DNA of 64,000 nucleotides from an uncultured Prevotella sp. (GCA_934204655.1 CAKPZJ010000011.1:1-64000), one strand, 5' to 3'. Positions 8,069-17,620 are shown, numbered from the stretch's first letter. The notes: generated by a model not told the origin, from the sequence alone. Numbers and translations: made by a program.

Positions 8069-9232
8069 ATGATAAAGCAAATCTACCAGATAGCCGTGCG
8101 CGAGTGTGGCATCATACGGCATAACCCCATCTATGCTTTCTGCATGGTGGTGTTTCCCGTGCTGGTCATAGTGTTCTTCACCTCACTGATGACCGAGGGG
8201 CAGCCTGTCAATATGCCTGTGGGCGTGGTAGACCAGGACAACACGGCCACCACCCGTGCACTGATACGCCGCCTGGATGCGTTCCAGACCTCGCACGTGG
8301 CAGCCCATTACGCCAATATAAACGATGCGAGGCGCGCCGTACAGCAGGGCGACATCTATGCGTTCCTGCTCATACCCAAGGGCACTACCGACGGTATGGT
8401 TTCCAGTCGCCAGCCCAAGATTTCGTTTTACTATAGCAGCGTTACGCTGCTGGCAGGCTCCACCCTGTTCAGGGACTTGAAGACTATATGCACCTTAGCC
8501 TCTGCCGCCGTGGGCTCGGCCAAGCTCTCGGCCTTGGGCAAGACTCCCAAGGAGATACAGACCTTCTTGCAGCCCATCGCCATAGACATGCACATGATAG
8601 GCAACCCCTGGGCCAACTACAATGTGTACCTCTCTACCATCATGGTGCCTGGCCTGCTGCTACTCTTCGTCTTCCTCATCACCCCTTACTCCATCGGTAC
8701 CGAGCTCAAGTTCGGCCGCTCCAAGGAGTGGCTCTCCCTGGCCGACGGCAACATCTGCGTGGCCCTGGCTGGCAAGCTCCTGCCCCACACCCTGGTCTTC
8801 CTGTCAGTCTTCTACGGCTTCGAGTTCTACGTTTTCCATGTTTTAGGCTTTCCCCATCCGGGCGGCGTGGTTCCCATCCTACTCAATGGTTTCCTGGCCG
8901 TAGTGGCCAGCCAGTGCTTTGGGGTCTTCGTGTTCGGGCTCATGCCCTCGCTGCGCATGTCCATGAGCATCTGCTCGCTGTGGGCCGTGCTCAGTTTCTC
9001 CGTGTGTGGTGCCACCTATCCCGTGTTTTCCATGGACTCCATGCTGGAAGCCATGGCCCAGCTATTCCCCCTCAGACATTATTATATGATATACAAGATA
9101 AGCATATTCAACGACTTCCCGCTCACAGACTGCGTGCTGAACATCGGGGCACTGGTCATCTTCATCGCCCTGCCCATCCTGACGGTACGCAATCTGCGCC
9201 GCGCCATGTTAGAGTATGTCTATATACCCTAA
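8069..9232 (+). CDS. ABC-2 type transporter permease (first)
   Basis: The 387-residue protein has the ABC-2 (YhhJ/YbhR-like) architecture: one membrane helix near the N-terminus (about residues 20-40), a periplasmic domain of about 130 residues (starting MPVGVVDQDNTATTRALIRRL) and five to six helices in the second half, ending in a short cytoplasmic tail. It lies 14 bp after the adaptor gene and precedes a second permease of the same family. No ATP-binding subunit gene is present in the operon, so the ATPase must be encoded elsewhere if this is an active ABC exporter. Confidence 0.9.
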   Translation: MIKQIYQIAVRECGIIRHNPIYAFCMVVFPVLVIVFFTSLMTEGQPVNMPVGVVDQDNTATTRALIRRLDAFQTSHVAAHYANINDARRAVQQGDIYAFLLIPKGTTDGMVSSRQPKISFYYSSVTLLAGSTLFRDLKTICTLASAAVGSAKLSALGKTPKEIQTFLQPIAIDMHMIGNPWANYNVYLSTIMVPGLLLLFVFLITPYSIGTELKFGRSKEWLSLADGNICVALAGKLLPHTLVFLSVFYGFEFYVFHVLGFPHPGGVVPILLNGFLAVVASQCFGVFVFGLMPSLRMSMSICSLWAVLSFSVCGATYPVFSMDSMLEAMAQLFPLRHYYMIYKISIFNDFPLTDCVLNIGALVIFIALPILTVRNLRRAMLEYVYIP

Positions 9233-9236
9233 GGCT

Positions 9237-10520
9237 ATGACACAGGATCACCGACTATCATCACAGATTAAGCAGGGACTGAGCGACATGTGCCGTATAT
9301 GGTTCCAGGAGTTGCGCTCGGTGTTCAGGGACGAGGGCGTGTTGCTCTTCTTCATCCTGCTGCCATTGGGCTACCCCCTGCTGTACTCGTGGATATACAA
9401 TAACGAGGTGGTGCGCCAGGTGCCCGTGGCCATTGTAGACCTGTCGCACAGCGCCGAGAGCCGTCAGTTTATCCGCATGACCGACGCCAGTTCGGGGGTG
9501 CGCGCCGCGTACTTCTGCAACAGCCTGGACGAGGCTCGCACCATCGTGGGGCACCAGCAGGCTCACGGCATCATCTACTTCCCGTCCGACTTTGCCACCA
9601 GGCTTAACCGGCACGAGCAGGCCCACGTCGGCGTGTACTGCGATATGAGTCTGATGCTTACCTACAAGGCCATCCTACAGACCACCCAGGCCGTGGCCAT
9701 GCAGATAGGCTCGGGCATACAGGTGAGCCAGTCTACTGCCGTCACCGCGCGCGACGAGGAGCTTACCACCCATCCGCTCGATGTCGAGGAGGTACCCATA
9801 TTCAATGCCACCGGAGGCTACGGCAACGCCATCCTGCCCGGTGTGCTTATCCTTATCCTGCAGCAGTCGCTGCTCTTAGGTATCGGACTGGCTGCCGGTA
9901 CCGCCCGGGAGAAGAACCTGCACGAGGACTTGGTTCCCACATCGCGCCATCATAACGGCATTTTCCGCATCGTACTCGGCAAGTCGCTATGTTACTTTAT
10001 GATATACGCCGTGATGGGTGCCTACATCACCCTGTGCGTTCCGCGCTTCTTCCACTTCACTGCCATGGCCCAGGCAGGGCCATTGTTGGCGCTCATGGTA
10101 CCCTACCTATTGGCCTGCATCTTCTTTGGCATGATGCTGTCGTGCCTGGTACGCTACCGCGAGAACGTGATGCTCTTAGTGGTGTTCACCTCGGTGCCCA
10201 TGCTCTTTATGACCGGTATCAGTTGGCCTCTGAGCAACATGCCCGGCATCTGGCAGGGCGTGGCGTGGCTCTTCCCGTCTACCTTTGGCATCCGCGGTTT
10301 CCTCACCATCAACAGCATGGGGGGCACGCTGGCCGACATACAGACCGACTACATGGCCTTGTGGGTACAGGTGGCCGTGTACTTCTTAGTAACCTGCCTG
10401 GTATATCGGTTCCAGATTAACCAGACCCACCGCCACGTCTTAGAGCACCGCAGCGAGCGCCAGCAGACTGCTGTCCAGGGTCAGCCATCGGCTCCAGCAG
10501 CCGATGAACGGCAAGCGTAG
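9237..10520 (+). CDS. ABC-2 type transporter permease (second)
   Basis: The product (about 427 residues from the ATG at 9237) has the same layout as its upstream neighbour: one helix near residues 35-55, a periplasmic domain beginning VPVAIVDLSHSAESRQFIRMT and a cluster of helices after residue 215. The C-terminal tail (about 30 residues) is rich in Gln, Ala and Arg. An in-frame ATG at 9216 would overlap the previous gene by 17 bp; I prefer 9237 because it lies 4 bp after that stop. It probably forms a heterodimer with the first permease. A strong hairpin terminator follows at 10553-10599. Confidence 0.9.
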   Translation: MTQDHRLSSQIKQGLSDMCRIWFQELRSVFRDEGVLLFFILLPLGYPLLYSWIYNNEVVRQVPVAIVDLSHSAESRQFIRMTDASSGVRAAYFCNSLDEARTIVGHQQAHGIIYFPSDFATRLNRHEQAHVGVYCDMSLMLTYKAILQTTQAVAMQIGSGIQVSQSTAVTARDEELTTHPLDVEEVPIFNATGGYGNAILPGVLILILQQSLLLGIGLAAGTAREKNLHEDLVPTSRHHNGIFRIVLGKSLCYFMIYAVMGAYITLCVPRFFHFTAMAQAGPLLALMVPYLLACIFFGMMLSCLVRYRENVMLLVVFTSVPMLFMTGISWPLSNMPGIWQGVAWLFPSTFGIRGFLTINSMGGTLADIQTDYMALWVQVAVYFLVTCLVYRFQINQTHRHVLEHRSERQQTAVQGQPSAPAADERQA

Positions 10521-10552
10521 GCACCGCCAGCCCCTACCCCACCATACAGACC

Positions 10553-10599
10553 GACCGCCACCAGTTCATCTACTGAACCGATGGCGGTCGCTCTATTTT
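10553..10599. terminator. Hairpin terminator between convergent genes
   Basis: GACCGCCA (10553-10560) pairs with TGGCGGTC (10582-10589), with an inner GTTC/GAAC pairing, followed by CTCTATTTT. It sits between the efflux operon and the convergent mrp gene. Confidence 0.75.
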
Positions 10600-10633
10600 A
10601 CAGAAGTTCTGCCCTGCAACGCGAGGGGCCTAC

Positions 10634-11737
10634 CTACTTATTATTGACACCCACTATCTTGGTCTTGGGCAGTTCCTTGTTGCGGCGGTTGGTCACCGTT
10701 ACCACAGCCTGAGCTAAGTTCAGGAAAGCCTGGCCCGTGGCACTCTCCACGTTGAGCACGGCCGGTGTGCCGGCATCGCCCGCGTCGCAGATGCTCTGCA
10801 CGATGGGTATCTGAGCCAGCAGCGGACAGCCCATCTCGGCTGCCAGGTTCTTGCAGCCGTCCTTGCCAAATATATAGTACTTGTTCTCAGGCAACTCGGC
10901 CGGCGTAAACCACGCCATGTTCTCTACCAGTCCTAAGATGGGCACGTTTACCTTGTCATTGCGGTACATGTCTATACCCTTGCGGGCATCGGCCAGTGCC
11001 ACCTTCTGCGGGGTCGACACGATGACGGCCCCGGTGATGCTCAGGGTCTGCAGCAGAGTCAGATGTATATCCGATGTGCCCGGCGGAGTGTCCAGGATGA
11101 AGTAGTCCAGGTCGCCCCAGTCGGCATCGGCTATGAGCTGCTTGAGGGCCGACGTGGCCATGCCGCCACGCCATAACGTGGCGGTGTCCGGGTTGACAAA
11201 GAAGCCTATCGAGAGCAGCTTCACGCCATATTTTTCTATAGGTTCTATGAGCTGGCGGCCGTCTTTCTCTACCGCATAGGGGCGCTCGGCCTCTACGCCA
11301 AACATCTTGGGCATCGAGGGACCGAAGATGTCGGTATCCAGCAGGCCCACCTTGTAGCCCAGCATGGCCAGGGCTATGGCTAAGTTGGCCGATACGGTCG
11401 ACTTGCCCACGCCGCCCTTGCCCGAGCTTACGGCTATCACGTTCTTTACCTGCGGCAGCAGCTTGCCCACCTCGGGGCGCGGTGCCGACTTAAACTCGGT
11501 CTTGATGGTCACCTCTACCGCCTTGTCCACGTGGTAGTGTATGGCAGCCTCGGCGGCCTTGACGGTCGAGCGGAGGAATGGGTCGGTCTCGCGGGGAAAC
11601 ACGAGCGTGAACGTTACCTTCATACCATCTATACGCACATCGTCGGCCAGCATGCCGGCCTCTATCAGGTTTTTCTTGTTACCCGGATAGATTACCGTGG
11701 CCAGCGCGTCGGTTATAAGTTTTGGATATAATGTCAT
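10634..11737 (-). CDS. mrp: Mrp/NBP35 family Fe-S cluster carrier ATPase
   Basis: This protein of 367 residues (ATG at 11737) is a P-loop ATPase that carries and transfers iron-sulfur clusters in the cytosol. An N-terminal MIP18/DUF59-like domain (residues 1-80) is followed by the deviant Walker A motif SSGKGGVGKST (104-114), the DTDIFGPSMP switch region and ILDTPPGTSDIHL. A CxxC cluster-binding pair of the usual kind is not evident in the C-terminal part; the cysteines seen are spaced differently (KDGCKNLAAEMGC). An upstream in-frame ATG at 11788 would add 17 unrelated residues, so I reject it. A TAatTTTG box lies at 11756-11763 on the minus strand, close before the start. Confidence 0.93.
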   Translation of the reverse strand: MTLYPKLITDALATVIYPGNKKNLIEAGMLADDVRIDGMKVTFTLVFPRETDPFLRSTVKAAEAAIHYHVDKAVEVTIKTEFKSAPRPEVGKLLPQVKNVIAVSSGKGGVGKSTVSANLAIALAMLGYKVGLLDTDIFGPSMPKMFGVEAERPYAVEKDGRQLIEPIEKYGVKLLSIGFFVNPDTATLWRGGMATSALKQLIADADWGDLDYFILDTPPGTSDIHLTLLQTLSITGAVIVSTPQKVALADARKGIDMYRNDKVNVPILGLVENMAWFTPAELPENKYYIFGKDGCKNLAAEMGCPLLAQIPIVQSICDAGDAGTPAVLNVESATGQAFLNLAQAVVTVTNRRNKELPKTKIVGVNNK

Positions 11738-11924
11738 AATGTTTGCTTTTGCCTGCAAAATTAGGCAAAAAAAACGAGGGGCGACCACAAAGGGGCAAAA
11801 AAATCATGGGCACAGGGCCTCCACGGGCTTGTTGGAGGAGCCGAGGTACTGGCAGACGGGGAAGAGGCAACCCCCTAAACCGCTGTTATAGCCATGGCCG
11901 AAATGGTGAAAAACCTTTACACCG

Positions 11925-11973
11925 GACTGTATATTTATGCAAAACTTGGGCAATAATGTATAAATATACAGTC
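11925..11973. repeat. Inverted repeat with 14-bp perfect arms
   Basis: GACTGTATATTTAT (11925-11938) and its exact complement (11960-11973) are separated by 21 nt. The inner word TGTATATTTAT recurs at 12346-12356. Confidence 0.85.
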
Positions 11974-12180
11974 GAAACGGCCGTTTTTCGGGGCATAAAT
12001 TCCGGAATTTTTCAACCAACCAGGACTGTTTTCGGGGTCATCGGAGCCGTTTCGGGGTACCGCGAGGGCCCGAAAAGTAACCGTTTTTTTTTACAAAACC
12101 GAGGCATTTATCGCCTTTTCAGCCGCTATTTTCGGCTCTTCCGAGACAGGTTTTCGGAGTCACAAAGATGGTCATTTTTT

Positions 12181-12222
12181 TGCTCACGATGGTCATTACG
12201 ATTCTAATGACCATCGCGAGCA
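12181..12222. repeat. Long hairpin with GATGGTCATTA arms
   Basis: GATGGTCATTA (12188-12198) pairs with TAATGACCATC (12205-12215) around a 6-nt loop; TGCTC and GAGCA extend the stem past a 2-nt mismatch. A third copy of GATGGTCATT precedes it at 12168. Runs of T and A flank the outer arms, so it could end transcription in either direction. Confidence 0.85.
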
Positions 12223-12344
12223 TCAAAAAGACCGTTTTCGGGTGGTCAGAAAATTGCCATTTTCGCCACCGCCATCCCCTCGGCGGGCGTACAGACAAAA
12301 GACAGAAGGCCGAAAGGCCCTCGCCCGAGGCAGAAAGGCCAGAA

Positions 12345-12360
12345 ATGTATATTTATACAT
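12345..12360. repeat. Small palindrome ATGTATA/TATACAT
   Basis: ATGTATATTTATACAT is symmetric around two T residues and repeats the core word of the 11925-11973 inverted repeat. An operator function is possible but unsupported. Confidence 0.6.
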
Positions 12361-12460
12361 TTTCGGAAAATACTTTACGATACCCGTCAGCTAATTATCC
12401 GCCAGCATTGGCGGTCAGGAAGCCGGCACCTGTACACAGGACGTCGCCTCGGAAATACTA

Positions 12461-15211
12461 CTATGCCAATTGTGTCAACATCAAAACCACTTTTGCTTTT
12501 TCCCCACTCCCTTTGGTGGAAAGCCTCAACAAGGGAAGTCCATAACATGAAAGTATATGATCTTTCATTAAATCGCGATGATGCTGCACAGTCTGAACAT
12601 TATGATACGAATAGCCATCAGTTTCAATGGCAAGTACAGGTTGCTTACTCACTCTGTTGATTATCAAAAAGTCCAAATGCGTGTTGTAGTTAGCAGCATA
12701 TCTCAGTTCTTCTTCGTTCATAAGTGAAGTATCTTTCAGTACTTGCCGCAGCGGGACATGACACAATATTTTAAGGACATTGAACCTACTGTCAGATGAA
12801 ACTATCTCATTGAGCATAGCGTAGGTTAGGTTCTCCGAGACATATTCTGATATCCGTGGATGATTTTCGATGAATGCCATACGCTGCTTCGTGTATTGCT
12901 CATACAGATAGTCAAAAATGGAAGCCAACTTGCTTTCTGTTACAGTACAATTGTTGTATGCTATGTAGTCAAGCAAATCCATGATGTTGCCATGCTTCTC
13001 TCGCTCATTACCAGTCATTACAAGGCAAAATTTCTTCTTGGTTCTTGACACAGCTACATTCAGCATATTGGCATCATCAGCAAAGTCTGTAATATGATTG
13101 TCCACCACACTCATGATTATGGCATCATTCTCACGACCTTGGTATTTGTGGATAGTACCAGCCTCAACTTCGGCAATCTGGCGATTGAAAGCGTCTACCT
13201 GATTATTGTATGGGGTTACAATTCCTACGCCGTCATAATCTTTCAGAGTTGGCAACACCTCTTCCTTCACCACGTCAATTTCTCGCTGATTATAATGATT
13301 GACGGCATGGTTGCCTTTGACAGTCCTTATGGCGGTAAGGACTTCTTCTTCGCCTTTGTCCTCTGTCATAATAAGCAAGTTGCCACCATAAAACTTTTGG
13401 TTGCAGAAATTGATGATACGAGGATGACAGCGGTAATGCTCTCTCAACAATGTTTCTGGCACATCGCTCATCACATGCAATACAGACTGCAGAAAACTGT
13501 TCTTGGCACAGTCATAACCTTCAGCGATATTATATTGCTTCATAACAGCATCCAGCTTCAGCCTGTCTTCATCGGTCACTACATTTGGAAGTTGCAGTGT
13601 ATCTCCAACAATAACGGCATTAGTAGCACAGGTCAGAGCCAAAGCGCCTGTATCTATTGACACTTGTGAGGCCTCGTCCATAATGACGTAATCGTAAGGC
13701 TTACCCGTAAAAACGCACGACCGGGCAGAGAATGTCGTACTCAGTACTACCGGATACTGCTGCATAAAATCATTGCCACGCCTTCGCATATCTTTGGTGT
13801 CTGCCAAAGTCACACGCTTATGCTCTGCATAATGGGTATGCAAAGTTGATTTGAACAGCGACATAGACAAGCCTGTCAAAGTATCTGTCAAGTCTTTTGC
13901 GTCATACGAAGCCAGGCTGTTTTCTATTGCAGTTATCCTGTGTTTTAGTTCCTCTAACCGGTTCTGATAATAAAGAGTTTGTAATTCTTTGATGAGCGGC
14001 GTGAGATTATCCTTATCTAACTGACTCACGATATGCAGCCTATGCTTGCAAATCCACTTCATCCACCACCACTTTATCTTCCTCCTCCATTTAGAAAGCC
14101 AATTAGTTGGCTCTTGCTTTTCTCCATTAGCATAGGCTTGGAAATTCAGCCATAGCGATATTATGCGTTTGGAACTTATACGCTTTCTCCCATTCGTATT
14201 CTTGTCCAATTTGTTATCCATACAGAAGTGTTTCCACTCCAGTTCAACAGCCTGTTGTTCCTGTGACAACTCTGCCCGCTTGTTCTGTAAGTCATAGACC
14301 TTGCCAAGCTGTTGCAAAGTTGCGTGGAGCATTCGTCCTTTACTCAGAGCATCAGACTTCGACATTCCCCAAGTACTACATTCTATCGGAACAGATGGCT
14401 GGTTTGCAACAAACGCCTCTTTGTTTTCCTTGCTTCCAAGAGGTGCGAGAATAAATGACGTGCCATACTTTTCCAACTTCTCCATAACATTGGTGGTTGC
14501 CGAGTTGTTGTTGGACACCACCAACACGGTCTTTCCTTGACAGACTATGTTGGCAATAATATTTAGTATTGTTTGTGTCTTACCTGTTCCAGGAGGCCCC
14601 TGTATCACACTCACCTGATGTTCAAAAGCAGCCACAACTGCTTTCTCTTGACTTGCATTACACCCAAAAGGATAAATCAAATCGCCATGTTGCATCCCTC
14701 TCGGGCTATGCTCTTTAGGATTAAGATAGCATGCTGCAGCAGAATTAGTGTCTACAAAATCCATTTTAGCATACATATCAGCCAAGATGCCGTCGTTACC
14801 CTTGTCTTTGCCAAGAGGATTGACGAGGGCAACATTCTTTAAGTAAGCAAAGGTGTCCTTGCTTGCCTGTTCACCGAGACATGATGTCGTAACTATAATT
14901 CTGGTATCGTCACCTTCTTGCACATAACCATTGGCGTGTACTATGCGCCAATATGACTTCACACCACAAGCGAACCGCCATATTTCCCTTACATTATTTT
15001 CCTGTAAACCATCGACAAGCACCCTGCTGTTTACCGGGTCAATCCATTCTGGATTTCTAAGCCACAGCACTTTAGCAGTGCCATAGTTGTAAGTCTTTCC
15101 GTTGTTCTTAAATCGCACCCAGTAGCCATTGGCTCCATTTCTTTCGATGGAGTCTATCTGCATAGTCCTTGGCTCGCCATTGAGCAATATGAAGTGGCGC
15201 GACAAATCCAT
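12461..15211 (-). CDS. SF1 helicase with C-terminal nuclease-like domain
   Basis: The 916-residue protein has an Upf1-like superfamily 1 helicase core. Walker A is GPPGTGKT at residues 205-212, Walker B is DEASQ beginning at residue 512, and the later motifs include HYRCHPRIINFCNQKFY, GIVTPYNNQV, HKYQGRENDAIIMSVV and NVAVSRTKKKF. The C-terminus (about residues 845-916) resembles a PD-(D/E)XK nuclease: LDFLI, then AIETDG (E863, D865), then HHRDLMKD and a terminal GLPLLRLS. Such fusions occur in defence-associated helicases, but I cannot assign it to a named system. It begins 5 bp after the GmrSD-like gene and is the last gene of the cluster. Codon usage is AT-richer than in the neighbouring mrp and GH115-like genes, pointing to acquisition. 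Confidence 0.85.
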   Translation of the reverse strand: MDLSRHFILLNGEPRTMQIDSIERNGANGYWVRFKNNGKTYNYGTAKVLWLRNPEWIDPVNSRVLVDGLQENNVREIWRFACGVKSYWRIVHANGYVQEGDDTRIIVTTSCLGEQASKDTFAYLKNVALVNPLGKDKGNDGILADMYAKMDFVDTNSAAACYLNPKEHSPRGMQHGDLIYPFGCNASQEKAVVAAFEHQVSVIQGPPGTGKTQTILNIIANIVCQGKTVLVVSNNNSATTNVMEKLEKYGTSFILAPLGSKENKEAFVANQPSVPIECSTWGMSKSDALSKGRMLHATLQQLGKVYDLQNKRAELSQEQQAVELEWKHFCMDNKLDKNTNGRKRISSKRIISLWLNFQAYANGEKQEPTNWLSKWRRKIKWWWMKWICKHRLHIVSQLDKDNLTPLIKELQTLYYQNRLEELKHRITAIENSLASYDAKDLTDTLTGLSMSLFKSTLHTHYAEHKRVTLADTKDMRRRGNDFMQQYPVVLSTTFSARSCVFTGKPYDYVIMDEASQVSIDTGALALTCATNAVIVGDTLQLPNVVTDEDRLKLDAVMKQYNIAEGYDCAKNSFLQSVLHVMSDVPETLLREHYRCHPRIINFCNQKFYGGNLLIMTEDKGEEEVLTAIRTVKGNHAVNHYNQREIDVVKEEVLPTLKDYDGVGIVTPYNNQVDAFNRQIAEVEAGTIHKYQGRENDAIIMSVVDNHITDFADDANMLNVAVSRTKKKFCLVMTGNEREKHGNIMDLLDYIAYNNCTVTESKLASIFDYLYEQYTKQRMAFIENHPRISEYVSENLTYAMLNEIVSSDSRFNVLKILCHVPLRQVLKDTSLMNEEELRYAANYNTHLDFLIINRVSKQPVLAIETDGYSYHNVQTVQHHRDLMKDHILSCYGLPLLRLSTKGSGEKAKVVLMLTQLA

Positions 15212-15216
15212 ATAGA

Positions 15217-16995
15217 CTAATCCGATAATTTATTGTATGCCTTACGAATAAGTCGGGCCATCAGTTTGCGACGTTCAACAAGAAAATCCATATAGTTCAA
15301 GTTTTCGAAATTCTCAGGCAATGCGTTTTCGGCACATGCTTCTTTATAGCCTTTTTCGCCAAGTCGTTTACGATAAGACTCCACATAATCCGCTGGCGCA
15401 TTATCAGAAATGTCTATATTGGTTGAATAATCCAAATAGGTATAGTTAGCTATTTGGTTGCGGTCTCTGTCATCATCAAATCCCTGAAGAGCCAGAAAAT
15501 GTTTGGGGAATATATGATGTATTTCTATTGCCGACTTTGTTCCATGCGCTCCAACCACAAAATATTTAGATGTTGGAGTTGTACTGAATAACATTGGAGA
15601 ATTCAACACATTCAGTGAAGCTACATACCCATACCATATTGGAGATGTGGTGGATGATGTTACCAAATCTGTAAGAAGAGTATAATTGAAATAGTCCTCT
15701 GTAAATTGGTTCTTAATCTCGTTATCAAGATAGGCGACAAATTCGTCTGCCGTCTTGACCGACCGAAGGTCTGCCAATTGTCGTTCAACCGTAGACTCGG
15801 GAGAGTCCGTATAAAATCCACGGATATTTGTCATAAACACCCACCGCTGCATAATACGCTTCAATGCTACTGGCTGCACTTTGTATTCAGTCTTACCAAT
15901 AAGATAGAGCATATATGAAAATATCACGGCATTGTCTGAAGAAATTAATGAATCCTTCAAATAGCCAGCCTCCGCCTCTATATTCATAAAGGCATGCCAG
16001 TGATTAAGGTTCATAACCACCGCAAGCGCATCACGGAATTTTTTAAGGTTCTCTTGTTGGGTTTCGGCAGAAGATTTGCGCGTATTCAGATCCTTTCCTC
16101 TTAAAAGCATGTAAGCATATCTCAATCGGGCGCGTTTAAAAGCCAAGCCTACAGTTGATCGGATAATATGGACAGGGTCTACCTCCAAAATATGATTGTA
16201 TGATGTTCCGTCTTTAGGTATGCGCGACTCTTTACAGAATTGGTTTATACTCATGTGTAAAGCATTGTCATACACAGCAAGTAGAGTTTCTATAAAATTC
16301 TTTTCCGTAAGTTTCTGACCGCCAGAATTCACGCGAACAAAAATTTCTGCCACATCTTCTTCATTGGCAGAGGCCTTGATTTCGAAAGTTGGTAAAACAT
16401 AATCGGACAAGCTGAGTAAGTCATTGATGTTATCCTCAATTTTATTCTCTTCATCTTCGGTTAACTTATTTGTTCCATCTTTCAGACGCTTTTCATTCAA
16501 TTGCCCAATGTAGCTACGGCGAAACTTAGAGACAGTATTGTTATCTTTTGCTGTAAACACCTCACTAATAGCACTAATCCATTCCTGAGAACGTTCATAA
16601 GCCGGTGACCACACCTCAAATTCACGTTTCAAAGGATTAAATGAGATTTTGATAGCGCGTTCTTTGTAGTTCACATCTCTAATTTGCACACCTTTGACGG
16701 CTGCCAGTAATGCTGTCAAGCGTTGCTGCCCATCAATAACGAGGTCACGTGGAGTTTGCCAATCTTTATCATTGCTACCAATTTGCTTTTTATTGACAAA
16801 CTCTACAGGGGATTCCCAAAGCATAACAAAACCGATGGGAAATCCTTTTAGCATAGAATCTAACAGATCGCGCACCTTATTGTCTTTCCATACGAAAGGA
16901 CGCTGAAGGTCAGGCAATCCAATACGACCATTTTTCACATCTGTGAGTAAATCACCCACTTTTCTGTTTATCGGAGTAAAAAGTTCGTTAGCCAT
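15217..16995 (-). CDS. GmrSD-type protein: DUF262 nucleotidase plus HNH nuclease
   Basis: This 592-residue protein has the two signatures of GmrSD-like type IV restriction enzymes. The N-terminal DUF262 part contains DGQQR (residues 88-92), within VIDGQQRLTALLA, and VFVRVNSGGQKLTEKNF. The C-terminal part has an HNH-like motif with HHIFPK (H493, H494) and a following Asn-rich stretch. Relatives cut modified phage DNA using an NTP-dependent DUF262 domain (GmrSD, BrxU, SspE). It sits between a Sel1-repeat gene and a helicase-nuclease gene on the same strand with a 5-bp gap to the latter, so they are likely one unit. It is AT-rich like its partners. Confidence 0.88.
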   Translation of the reverse strand: MANELFTPINRKVGDLLTDVKNGRIGLPDLQRPFVWKDNKVRDLLDSMLKGFPIGFVMLWESPVEFVNKKQIGSNDKDWQTPRDLVIDGQQRLTALLAAVKGVQIRDVNYKERAIKISFNPLKREFEVWSPAYERSQEWISAISEVFTAKDNNTVSKFRRSYIGQLNEKRLKDGTNKLTEDEENKIEDNINDLLSLSDYVLPTFEIKASANEEDVAEIFVRVNSGGQKLTEKNFIETLLAVYDNALHMSINQFCKESRIPKDGTSYNHILEVDPVHIIRSTVGLAFKRARLRYAYMLLRGKDLNTRKSSAETQQENLKKFRDALAVVMNLNHWHAFMNIEAEAGYLKDSLISSDNAVIFSYMLYLIGKTEYKVQPVALKRIMQRWVFMTNIRGFYTDSPESTVERQLADLRSVKTADEFVAYLDNEIKNQFTEDYFNYTLLTDLVTSSTTSPIWYGYVASLNVLNSPMLFSTTPTSKYFVVGAHGTKSAIEIHHIFPKHFLALQGFDDDRDRNQIANYTYLDYSTNIDISDNAPADYVESYRKRLGEKGYKEACAENALPENFENLNYMDFLVERRKLMARLIRKAYNKLSD

Positions 16996-17070
16996 AATTT
17001 GATATCGAGGTAATTTTCATCTTCGCTTGTGGAATGGTTATATCTATAAATATTAGATTACAAACCTTGT

Positions 17071-17604
17071 TTAATCCTCCAGGAAGTTCCATTCTTTTAG
17101 TTTCTTTTTAGCCAAAGGATGACCTTCCGAGTAGGCCAATGAATAGTAGCGTTTAGCTTCTTCTATATTTTTATCAACGCCCCAACCTTTCTCGTAAAAT
17201 TCTCCGCAACGATAGTGGGCGTATGGCAAGCCACAGGCCTTATACAAGTCAAATGCTTTCTTTAGGTTAACTTCAGACCCACCTGTGCCTTTACGATAGA
17301 TGTCTGCCAAATTGCTGCGAGCCAAGTCATTGCCTTGGTCAGCTGACTTGGCAAACCAATATTTGGCAAGTTCTACGTTCCTTTTAACGCATACCCCATC
17401 ATTGAAGAAACACCCTAAGTCATTTTGAATGTCATCGTCTTGCAAATTTTCATCGTTTGGGTCATACTTTACAAGATTCAAAAGATATAAGACATCTTCT
17501 TCATCATAACCATAATCTTGGGGCGTTGCATGAGTAGATTGAACTAATACGAAATCTTGATAATTCTTAGGAATATCTGCATATTTGTCTTCGTTGTTTG
17601 CCAT
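17071..17604 (-). CDS. Sel1-like repeat protein
   Basis: The 177-residue protein contains about three Sel1-like helical repeats (residues 65-170): AKYWFAKSADQGNDLARSNL, then a copy with FDLYKACGLPYAHYRCGEFYEKGWG and one with AKRYYSLAYSEGHPLAKKKL. Such repeats bind other proteins. No signal peptide is visible, so it is probably cytoplasmic. It is the first gene of the Sel1/GmrSD/helicase series (75 bp gap to the next gene) and could be an adaptor or sensor in the same system. A TAtTTTTG box at 17621-17628 (minus strand) lies about 17 bp before its ATG. Confidence 0.85.
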   Translation of the reverse strand: MANNEDKYADIPKNYQDFVLVQSTHATPQDYGYDEEDVLYLLNLVKYDPNDENLQDDDIQNDLGCFFNDGVCVKRNVELAKYWFAKSADQGNDLARSNLADIYRKGTGGSEVNLKKAFDLYKACGLPYAHYRCGEFYEKGWGVDKNIEEAKRYYSLAYSEGHPLAKKKLKEWNFLED

Positions 17605-17620
17605 AATTATCTTTTTTTTA

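Larger units (their letters stand above)
11738..12460. other. Noncoding region rich in large palindromes
   Basis: No credible gene. Besides the mrp promoter region it holds three palindromic structures listed separately (11925-11973, 12181-12222, 12345-12360), the tetraloop hairpin GGCCGAAAGGCC near 12309-12320, and at least six copies of TTTTCGG or TTTCGG spaced irregularly from 11984 to 12365. The text has a composition unlike either flank. It lies downstream of the helicase gene and could be an island boundary or encode a structured RNA. Confidence 0.6.
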
